The position numbers and the translations under genes are program-made. Positions 54,501-61,937 of a stretch of DNA of 64,000 nucleotides are shown here, one piece after another. This DNA is from Sphaerolaimus hirsutus (taxonomy: Eukaryota; Nematoda; Chromadorea; Monhysterida; Sphaerolaimidae). Below the pieces are notes generated by a model. The model was not told the DNA's origin. It was given only the letters and a program-made list of their open reading frames with translations, and searched no databases. The stretch lies in assembly GCA_964036195.1 (NCBI GenBank), contig OZ038453.1, forward strand, positions 17,211,206-17,275,205, read 5' to 3'. Each line of letters opens with the position of its first letter. Position 1 is the first letter of the stretch.

Positions 54501-54966
54501 AAAAACGGTGTCGTCAAAAAAACGTTTTTCCATTCGTTAAACTATGGCGATAAAATTTATCGATTAATAAAAATGTGCTCGATAATCTACTCAATATACA
54601 CACTGACCGACCCATTCCCATCAAAAGCACATAAAACCCAACACCGAACACACCCTCACACTGCAAACTGGTTTTGCAATAATGACCCTTTCCAGAGCCT
54701 TGTCTTGATGTGGATGTGTCTTGATCAAAATTATCGATATGACACTCAATTTCATCCCTGTGCGTCAAGGGACAATCGATAGCACCATCACACTGCCTTG
54801 AAGATGGCACTTTTTTCGATGTCTGCGGAGGTGAAAAAATGGATAAAAGATTGAATTTGCGTGGAGAAATTATTAGAGTGCAAACACGTACGGTATTTTT
54901 TGGATCGCAGTCGAACATTTGAAGCGTGCAGTTCTCGTTTTGAGGAGCCGCTCCGATTTGTGAAAA
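48381..54966 (-). CDS. LDL-receptor class A repeat protein, possibly a trypsin-like serine protease
   Basis: LDLa modules are about 40-residue Cys-rich, Ca2+-binding ectodomain units. Minus-strand exons: 54892-54966, 54654-54822, 54085-54177, 53417-53596, 51836-51946; phases 0,1,1,1,1 agree. They give four modules with the CDG...DGxDE signature: [67 protein letters not shown]. Phase-1 junctions are usual for LDLa exons. The exon 48,381-48,549 ends like a trypsin domain ([25 protein letters not shown]). LDLa arrays joined to a serine protease exist in enteropeptidase- and nudel-like proteins, but I did not find exons with the His and Asp catalytic residues, so the join is inference. The 5' end is not found. 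Confidence 0.62.
48600..49364. other. Stretch with no confident feature
   Basis: Open frames of about 70-100 codons occur on both strands at 48,835-49,173 but have no family motif and no splice partners. One could hide a protease exon; I see no His-box (TAAHC) or Asp-box. Confidence 0.35.
49365..49708. repeat. AGTCATGTATTTCTACCCACT tandem array
   Basis: About eight degenerate units with AGTCATGTATTTCTACCCAC and TAGTCATGTAGACCAGCC alternate. The array resumes at 50,374-50,440 and 51,325-51,430, having been split by two insertions. Similar AGTCATCTA words lie at 39,020-39,120, behind RIF1. Confidence 0.75.
49709..50373. mobile_element. CGGGAT word-array element in the CATGTA array
   Basis: TAGGGTTCAAACGGGACCCC and CAATCCCGTTTGACCCCTA bound an array of ATCCCGATCCC words. 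The flanking 8-bp duplication CATGTATT is perfect. A stretch with TTTTGCACGCAAGCGCGCA shows that part of a CAGGGACG-type MITE lies within. Confidence 0.85.
50578..51323. mobile_element. CCGAAC word-array element in the CATGTA array
   Basis: TAGGGTTGGGGAACCGAACC at the left and AAATTCCCAACCCTA at the right bound arrays of GAACCGAGAACCGGAACCGA. The 8-bp duplication CATGTAAC is perfect. The array is split (about 50,735-51,110) by GGCGCC- and GCGCGCAAGCGC-containing MITE sequence. Confidence 0.85.
52050..52667. mobile_element. Introner-family copy split by two tandem MITEs
   Basis: Its outer parts GGGGGCAGTCCCGCACCATG (52,053) and TACAGGGTGCGGGACTGTCA with C (ending 52,664) are inverted, with plus-strand CTG (CAG on minus) on both sides. 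Between are two GGCCC...ACTAGTTTTCAC MITEs (52,211-52,409 and 52,414-52,638). On the minus strand it would read CAG|GTGACAG...CCCCCAG, so it keeps a possible intron form, but lies within the larger intron between the LDLa exons. Confidence 0.75.
52822..53395. mobile_element. CGGGAT word-array element in an LDLa-gene intron
   Basis: TAGGGTTCAAACGGGATCCC and GATCCCGTTTGAACCCTA bound the array; both flanks carry the perfect 8-bp duplication CCTGGAAC. The core GCCACTTTTCTGGCATCCAA is the reverse complement of that in the 4,412 copy. It ends about 22 bp from the LDLa exon at 53,417. Confidence 0.92.
53600..54084. other. AT-rich LDLa-gene intron
   Basis: The stretch between two LDLa exons is AT-rich with ATTATATTTATTTTA-like runs. 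No gene or complete repeat is recognised. Confidence 0.5.
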
Positions 54967-54999
54967 CTGTAAAAATACAACAAAGGAATTCGGTTACAT

Positions 55000-55552
55000 T
55001 CGGAAAAGAATATCCGTCTTTCCACTGCGAATTATTGGCGGAAAAATAACAAGCAAACAGTCTCAATGGGGGGGTAACCACCCAGCTACAGTGCGCGCAG
55101 TTATTTTGCTTTGCATGCGGTGGTCAGCGTAAGCTCCGCCCACTTTCGTGTAAATGCCCACTAGCGCTAACCCCAAAAATCACGAACGTTCGGTCAGGCT
55201 CACCTTTTTTTGTGTGTGAGCTCAATAACGACAGTTAAATTTCTACGATTTTTTACATTTGACAGAGAACGCACATAATTTTAGCCCTCTGTGTGTACGC
55301 TCGACCCACAATTCCCATTTTCAAGCGCGTGGTGGGCCTCAAAAGGTTCGTAAAAATCACAAGTTTGTGTAGGGAAAACGGGGCGCGCGGCCGGGCCAAA
55401 ATGCGCGTGCAGTTTTAAGGCTGGCGCGAGTGCGCGGAGTAACAGTGGCACTTGGGTCGGTGCCAATACGCACAGGAATTTCTGCGCACACTGTATCTAT
55501 CCATCCTGGAGGTAAATTTTTTGGCTTCTATCCCGTAACCCCCCCCCCCCCA
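55000..55552. other. Possible 5' region of the LDLa gene; no feature proven
   Basis: The stretch 55,280-55,460 is GC-rich with an open minus-strand frame that lacks an ATG. An ATCTATCC fragment with a C run lies at about 55,493-55,551. This could hold the promoter and signal-peptide exon of the minus-strand LDLa gene, but nothing confirms it. Confidence 0.25.
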
Positions 55553-55634
55553 GGGTTCAAACGGGATTGACTTTTCGGGATCGGGATTCACTTTATGAGA
55601 TTTCCGGATCGGGATTGGGTTTCGGGATCGGGAT
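55553..55634. mobile_element. CGGGAT word-array element, cut by the gap
   Basis: AGGGTTCAAACGGGATTGAC followed by CGGGATCGGGAT words runs into the N stretch. The right end is not visible. Confidence 0.8.
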
Positions 55635-55834
55635 NNNNNNNNNNNNNNNNNNNNNNNNNNNNNNNNNNNNNNNNNNNNNNNNNNNNNNNNNNNNNNNNNN
55701 NNNNNNNNNNNNNNNNNNNNNNNNNNNNNNNNNNNNNNNNNNNNNNNNNNNNNNNNNNNNNNNNNNNNNNNNNNNNNNNNNNNNNNNNNNNNNNNNNNNN
55801 NNNNNNNNNNNNNNNNNNNNNNNNNNNNNNNNNN
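55635..55834. other. Assembly gap (200 N)
   Basis: Exactly 200 N. A CGGGAT array lies on the left and a coding exon on the right, so the array probably broke the assembly and the true size is unknown. Confidence 0.99.
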
Positions 55835-57755
55835 TTCCGCAACGAGTCGGCGTCATTGCCGATAAAGACCTTCGACACGGCCCACTTCGTGCAACCAGGT
55901 GGCACTCCCAAACCCTCCACAGTGTGTAGTGTAAATTGGAAAGGAAAATTCAAAGTAAACTGTCATTTGTCAAAAATTTTCAGATATTGTTCAAATTTTT
56001 TTTTCAATGTTTTAATTTTATGGAGAGTTTACTTTGCATTACACTTGCAATTTACACCTTACCTTACAATTCAGAGGATTTGGGATTGCCACTAGGCGTT
56101 TTGTGGATAAAATTGTGCACCGAATGTGACAAAAATGGATATGGATGCGGTACGATGGAACAACTCGAAATGATGGAACACTTTTCGTTCTATGCGCCCA
56201 TCCCGGAAGGATATGAGGTTATTTACATTTGTAATTTTTTATGAATTTATTTTTTTTTATAACATTATATACCGAAGTATGTTGCTTTTTGGCGTTAAAT
56301 ATTTTAGTAATATGTAATATTATAAAATAAATTATAAATATGTTCACAATTTTTTTTTCTGTCTGAATTCCGGACTTGGGGAAACAATACCGAAATTGAG
56401 AGCAGATACTTGAGAGTATTTTGGGATAGGGATATGGGATTAAATGTTTTCTTGATCTGGTTTTTTTATTTTTAGAGTGCGGTGTCCCATTTTGTTTTTC
56501 GGGAGGTATCGTGTCTGTCAACTGCCGGAATTTCTCTGAATCACGGATACTAGTATAGATCTATGTTTAAGATATGTTACTTTACATTACGATAATCTCA
56601 TTCATTTATAGGTGACAATTTACGCGGATAGATCGACGGAATTCGTGTCGAAGGACGTCGTCAAGACAGTCGTAGACACCGCGTACGGGCTTTGGAACAC
56701 GGGCAAATTGAAGAAATTAACGTTTTTCGGCTGTGGAACTTTCGAAGACTTGAAGGCTTTCTGCGAGGTATGTTTAACGTTCAAATGTGCAAAACCAAGA
56801 TTACACCATTGTACATCTTCCATGTGAAAATTTTTACGTAAAATGTTTGGCGTAAAAAATGTATGGTTGTTTGGCATGTTTGGGGGGTTGGGAAGTTTGG
56901 CGAGAAAAATTTGACTTGAAAAGTTTAACGTGGAAAGTTTGGCGTGAAAAATCTGACGTGGAAAGTTTGGCGTGGAAAGTTTGGCGTGAAATATTTGACT
57001 TGAAAATGTGACGTGGAAAGTTTGGCGTGAAAAATTAGAATTGAAAGCCAAACTATTCACGTCGGATATTTTACATAATCGGTTTGCGCCATCATTTTAC
57101 GCTGATATGTATTTTCACGGTATGAATTTACATTTATATTTCATAATCTTAATTCGAGGGAGAATTTTACATAATCGGTTTGCGCCATCATTTTACGCTG
57201 ATATGTATTTTCACAATATGAATTTACATTTACAATTTATCATCTTAACTCGAGGGAGGTAGTTCATTTTTCGTCACTTTTTCTAGGTAGTAGTTGTTCA
57301 AGGGTGGGGTACAAATATGTCGAATGTTCCCCCCCCCTAAAATGTTTAGGAAAATGTAACTTCACGGGCACTTATTCGAGTATTTACTGTATACATGCCA
57401 TGTATATATTTATTTACTTTTTTAGTTCAACGTTTACAATTTACAGCCGCTGGACATTGATAACAAGCACTTATATCGCAACGAATTGGATCGGATGCGC
57501 GGGGAGCACTTCATCGGCAAGGTGGATTGTCAAAAGTTGTGCGAAATCGAGAACATCGATCAATCTTTTTGTTCACACTGCATGGACGATGCATTGCCGC
57601 TGTTCCCGTCGTTGCGCCAAAGAGGCCGCCACATTAGGTTATTGGATGAATATCATGAATATGGTATTCACAGTAATGGTAAAGGGAAGCAGGAAGGGCA
57701 CGTGGAAATTGATTATGATGATAGTGGAAAGCGTTCGTTTAAGGCAATTTTGTGA
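55835..57755 (+). CDS. Unknown protein, four 3' exons, 5' end in the gap
   Basis: Exons 55835-55898, 56096-56217, 56612-56767 and 57447-57755 join with agreeing phases (1,0,0) and end in TGA, giving about 212 residues. The protein is hydrophilic with scattered Cys/His: KLCTECDKNGYGC, FFGCGTFEDLKAFCE, VDCQKLC and FCSHCMDD, which may suggest metal binding or disulfides. The tail is Asp/Gly-rich (HVEIDYDDSGKRSFKAIL). I recognise no family. Intron 1 is exactly one introner element. The low-complexity TGAT run directly after the stop marks the end of the unit. The start is missing because of the gap. Confidence 0.68.
55899..56095 (+). mobile_element. Introner element acting as intron 1 of the unknown gene
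   Basis: The exon ends GTGCAACCAG, the intron begins GTGGCACTCCCAAACCCTC and ends TTGGGATTGCCACTAG, then GCGTTTTG continues the frame (split Gly codon). GTGGCA and TGCCAC are exact inverted ends; the flanking triplets are CAG (55,896-55,898) and TAG (56,093-56,095). The interior arms (GTGTAAATTG and CAATTTACAC) are palindromic like those of the channel introns. Confidence 0.88.
56822..57262. repeat. GACGTGGAAAGTTTGGCG tandem and a 106-bp duplication in an intron
   Basis: At 56,822-57,060 short units such as TTTGGCGTGAAAAATCTGAC and GACGTGGAAAGTTTGGCG alternate. From 57,069 a unit beginning TTTTACATAATCGGTTTGCG is repeated at 57,175 (period 106 bp) with few changes. The GACGTGGAAAG words recur inverted at 61,680-61,935. 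Confidence 0.75.
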
Positions 57756-57797
57756 TTGATTGATTGATTGATTGATTTAATTGTTTCTTTTCGGTAG

Positions 57798-58784
57798 TAC
57801 GGTTCAAACGGCATCAGGAGTGTTATTTTGAACTTTCTAAATCGGTATTGGCGTTCCTGGATCTGTATTGCCTTGTTGACTTTTCATGGAAGATATTACA
57901 AGATTATGAGAGATACCGTTTGAATCCGTATTCACAGATAGGGTGTCAAATTTCCGTTTTCCGCAGTCAATTTTATTAAGTTCCGTTTTCCGGCTGCTGA
58001 AATTATTTTTCCGTTTTCCGGCCACCCACTAAATTTTACGTTTCCGGCGTATTTTTAGGTTTTCCGTAGTTTTACCGTTCTCCGGCTCAATTTCCACTTT
58101 TCAAAAATTTTTCCCATTTTCAATCTTTATTTTATATGTTTCGCCTCATTTTAACTTTTTCTGGCTCAACTTTATGATTTTTGTGAAGCCAAAATTGTGA
58201 ACATTAATGCAGATCAACTATGTGAATTTTATCTGTATCCAGCAAAATTCAAAAAAATTTAAACTTGCTTCAAAATTTCAGCAAATTTATTTCATTTTCC
58301 AGGTAATTTTCGCAAAAAATTACATCTATCCGTTTCCGTTTTTCCGGCCCCTTTTTACTTTTTTCTGCCGCGGATAATTTTCCCCCCCCTTTTCCGTTTT
58401 CCGCCAGTGCAATTTTATTTCCCGTTTTCCATGTACCTTTTCCGTAAAAATTTTTTTTGACGCCCTAATCACAGGTAGCAATCCCAAGTAAATAGGTTCA
58501 AACGATATCGATATAGATAATTGATATTTTTTCAAAATTTTCGATATCGATATCGATATTTGATTTGATATGGAACATATCTATATTCGCTATTAAAATA
58601 TGGTCTATATTCGATACTACAAATTTGTCGATATTCCATATATATATATATATTTCAATATTTTCGATATTTTGCTTTTGGTATAGCCTAGCAAAGCTGC
58701 ATATTTTATTGAGATAATATATATGGATGTACAAGTGATTTTAACCAGCAGTATTCGATATCGTTTGAACCGTAGTCTCAAGCC
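57798..58784. repeat. Three word-array elements in a row
   Basis: 57,798-57,929 has TACGGTTCAAACGGCATC and GATACCGTTTGAATCCGTA as ends. 57,939-58,466 is a CGGAAA array (TAGGGTGTCAAATTTCCG to TTTGACGCCCTA) with flanks ATTCACAG and AATCACAG. 58,492-58,775 begins TAGGTTCAAACGATATCGAT and ends ATTCGATATCGTTTGAACCG, with CGATAT words inside. The first and third share GGTTCAAACG ends with the CGGGAT family. Confidence 0.78.
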
Positions 58785-58945
58785 CTTTCAAGTGCAAAGT
58801 AATGTGTCACATGTAAAGTCAAATGCAAAGTCAACTGTCAATTGTCATGCAAATTTCAGTAATAAAATATTTTTGTTTGTTTTCATTGACACTTTACTTT
58901 GCATGTGACTTTACATTTGACACTTACTTTACCGTTCGCCATTTA
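58785..58945. repeat. Decayed introner-family copy
   Basis: AAGCCCTTTCAAGTGCAAAG at the left faces CACTTACTTTACC at the right, with GTAAAGTCAAATGC arms inside. The GTGGCA ends are lost and no exon is adjacent. Confidence 0.5.
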
Positions 58946-59086
58946 CCGTATTCACTGCGCGCGCCCCCAAATATGTCGAAATATCTTGTCATTTTCTATT
59001 GGTTTCAGTTTATTCATTAATGCCGTTAAGTTAATAATGATTGTCGTTATATTAAATTTCTTAAATTTGTTTGTTTTAGCGTAATC

Positions 59087-59304
59087 GCCCTACACACACT
59101 ACTTTTCACCGTGATCGATGTGAAAACTGAAATGGCGACATGGCTCCATCCAGCCTACTCTTTTTGTATCTATGCTATATGTGCTTTAGTTTTCTAATTT
59201 ACAAAGTCTTACTTTCATTAATTTAAACTCAAATTAAATTTAAATAAAATCGTTCAACCGTGTTCTTTCATTTACATGTCTTCACACAAAGCCTCGGTTA
59301 AAAA

Positions 59305-59342
<38 letters not shown>
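59087..59342. mobile_element. MITE with CTACACACACTACTTTTCACC ends
   Basis: The left CCTACACACACTACTTTTCA is followed by CCGTGATCGATG; the right CCTCGGTTAAAAATAGTGTG runs into a (GT)n expansion of about 30 bases (59,309-59,342). It is otherwise like the 11,466 copy. Confidence 0.65.
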
Positions 59343-59344
<2 letters not shown>

Positions 59345-59708
59345 GCAAAATATTTTAATAACCTCATTCAAAAAATTAGTTGTACTCACTGCTGTATTTT
59401 CTCTCCCTGGGGGTGATTGCTTCATATTGCTCCCGAGAGGGGGAGTTAAATGAGGGGAGGGGGTCATTATTTCGGTAGAAATTTTTTGAAATGCTACTAC
59501 AAAATCGTTAAAATACACGAAAAAGTTATAGTTAATATTTTGTAGTAATTACACAAATATTTTATGTACCGTAGTTCATCCAGATACACTCAGGTGGTTC
59601 ATTTTTACACACTGAAAATTTAAGGGGGTATAACTTTCTGCATTGTACGTATAAGAACCCAAAACCATTTTTATTTACATTATCTATTACACTACATCTA
59701 GGGAGAGG
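59343..59708. repeat. TACCGTAT-family fragment; otherwise no feature
   Basis: GGGGGTGATTGCTTCATATT and GCTCCCGAGAGGGGGAGTTA (about 59,408-59,450) match the GGGGTGATTGTTTCATAGTG words of the 37,680 element. Nothing else is recognised. Confidence 0.45.
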
Positions 59709-59709
59709 G

Positions 59710-60220
59710 CACGGCTGTATCCAGGGGGTGGGGGCGGGCGATACAAGAAAGTGACCGAAAAATTCGACTTTTTCAATGTCAGCGTAAAAAAATAATTCGC
59801 GCAGGCGCGCATTATTCAGCAGACATAAGGTATTATCATCAGATTTGCTCCATGTGGCCGCCGCAAATCTTTATAAATACACACAATGTTTTGCTCTTCG
59901 CTTCTTTGTATGTATATTTACATACATACATACATACATACATAGGTACATACATACATACATAGGTACATACATACATACATAGGTACATACATACATA
60001 CATAGGTACATACATACATACATAGGTACATACATACATACATATACCGCGTTCCATGGTGCTGGCGCCAACGCCCATGGCGCCATGGCATGGCGCCTAC
60101 TAATGGCGCCAGCGCCATTAAGCCACTATGTAGCTTCAATTGTAGGGGGGGGCTGAGCCCCCTCCCTTGCCGCCTCCGTAAACAAGCATACCCCCGCTCA
60201 AAAATCCTGGATACGTACCT
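59710..60220. mobile_element. hAT-type MITE with a 20-bp microsatellite expansion
   Basis: CACGGCTGTATCCAGGGGGT at the left and CTGGATACGTACCTCAG at the right are diverged CAGGGACGTATCC ends. About 59,922-60,042 is an array of TACATACATACATACATAGG, roughly six copies, at the place where the other copies have only a TACATACATA pair. No 8-bp duplication was made out. Confidence 0.7.
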
Positions 60221-60339
60221 CAGGGGGGGGGGGGGGTATTTAGCGTGGTGCTTTATAAGTTCATAGCTGAGAGGGGATCGTATTTCTAAGATATACGGCG
60301 CAAATAGATTGAAATGGAATGTAAACTGTCTATTGTCAT

Positions 60340-60515
60340 CGAGGTGGCAATCCCAAGCCCAGTAAAGTGCCAAATGTAAAGTCAAATGCAAATATAACTG
60401 TATGATAACTTTACTAATAAAATCATATTTTTTCGTTTTTATTACAATACTTTGCATTCGACTATACATTTAACAGTTTACTTTACACATTACAGGTCTT
60501 GGGACTGCCCCCGGG
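60340..60515. repeat. Introner-family copy without adjoining exons
   Basis: GTGGCAATCCCAAGCCCAGT at the left and GGTCTTGGGACTGCCCC at the right are inverted, and AAATGTAAAGTCAAATGC arms lie inside. The flanks are GAG and CGG, not CAG; no AG follows, so this copy does not form an obvious intron. Confidence 0.65.
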
Positions 60516-61679
60516 GCAAACGTTTTTTCATGTATTACGTTGTAAATATGTTCTTTCGTTTATTTCCGATGTCGTTATTTTTTCTGTAACATATTTCAAA
60601 ATTAAAATGTAAATATGTTCTTTCATTTATTTTCGATGTCGTTTTTTTCCTGTCAGATATTTAAAAATTACATTGTAAATGATCATTTTCACTACTTCAT
60701 TTTGTAAGTAAATAATGATTACAATTTTTTCAGTAAGATAATCAGATATTTCAAAATAAAAATGTAAATAATCACTTTCACCACTTCATTTTGTAAGTAT
60801 TTAAGATTTTTTCCGTTCCATAATGTGCTATTTTTTTCTAAACATTTCTTTCTTTTTTTGTAACAATATGTTTAATTAATAAAACGTAGAAGTTGATTTG
60901 TCATAATAAATTACAAATAATATAATAGCTATTGGCAAATAATTAGTAAAAATTAAAGTAAAACAATGAATAAGACCCTTGAATAAGACCCCAGGGGCGT
61001 TATTATTTCGTATGAGGTTTTGGAGGGGGGACTTATTCAAGGGGGGTACCATTCAAGGGGGGGGGGACTTATTTTTTCCTCAGAACGTCCAGGAAAAATT
61101 TCACTTTATTCATTGTTTGTATGCATTCCGTCAACACATCTAATGCAGAAAATGACCAGTTCAACAAGAACAAAAACAAAGTATCCATCCTAAAATTCGT
61201 GTTCATCGGCGTCTGAATAATTCAATTACACATTGTCGTTATCACAAAATGTATCTGCTGTGCCGTCTCGGCCGTCGGCTAACATTCTTTTGTATTTTTC
61301 GTTTCACACACCAAACCCCATTTGCATTCGATGAATCAGCCCAGACATAGCTTTCTTTTTCTGTTTGTCTCGTTTTCATTTTCGTCTGTTGCTGATCGTT
61401 TTACCAAGAGGGGGGACTTATTCAAGGGGGCGGGTATTTTTCGAGGGGGGTATTACTCAAGGATATACGGTATATACAAATCTCATATCGAAAAATTTTT
61501 CCTTGCTGAAAAAAACAACAACTGAACGGAATGGACAGACAACTAACTGCTATGCTCTGGCTGACATTTTGGTTTGATGGTGCTTTCGAGATGAAAAAAA
61601 CAACAAAACAAAACAAAGAAACATTTACAGTATAGTGTATTAATTATTTTCTATCTATCATATCATCATTTTCCATCTT
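60516..61679. repeat. Diverged AT-rich repeats and a GAATAAGACCCC element
   Basis: 60,535-60,810 has loosely repeated AAATGTAAATATGTTCTTTC and TTTCACTACTTCATTTTGTA units. 60,975-61,472 begins CCTTGAATAAGACCCCAGGG and ends TACTCAAGGATATACGGTA; its middle (61,080-61,330) nearly repeats 37,400-37,640. No gene is seen. Confidence 0.6.
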
Positions 61680-61935
61680 GTCCAATCTTTTCACGTCACA
61701 AGTCGTTTATTCGTCGAATCTTTTCACGTCACAAGTCGTTTCGTCATCGAATCTTTTCACGTCACAAGTCGTTTCGTCGTCAAATCGTTTCCTTCAATCT
61801 TTTCACGTCAAGATGTCGTCGGATCTTTCCACGTCACCATGTCGTCGGATCTTTCTGCGTCAGATAGCTGTAATTCAAAAATCTTTCCACGTCAAAACTT
61901 TTTGCGTCAAACATTCCACGTCATCATTTCACGTT
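61680..61935. repeat. TTTTCACGTCACAAGTCGTT tandem array
   Basis: Units of about 30 bases (AATCTTTTCACGTCACAAGT, CGTTTCGTCGTC) repeat at least five times, then shorter TTTCCACGTCA words continue to 61,935. It abuts the SLC16 exon at 61,938; the donor GTAACGTGAAATGATGACGT lies in the array itself. The same words, inverted, fill 56,822-57,060. Confidence 0.75.
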
Positions 61936-61937
61936 AC

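Noticed and set aside
59871..60086. Open frames of MYVCMYVPMYVC-type repeats
   Set aside because: They are translations of the TACATA microsatellite in a MITE, not genes.
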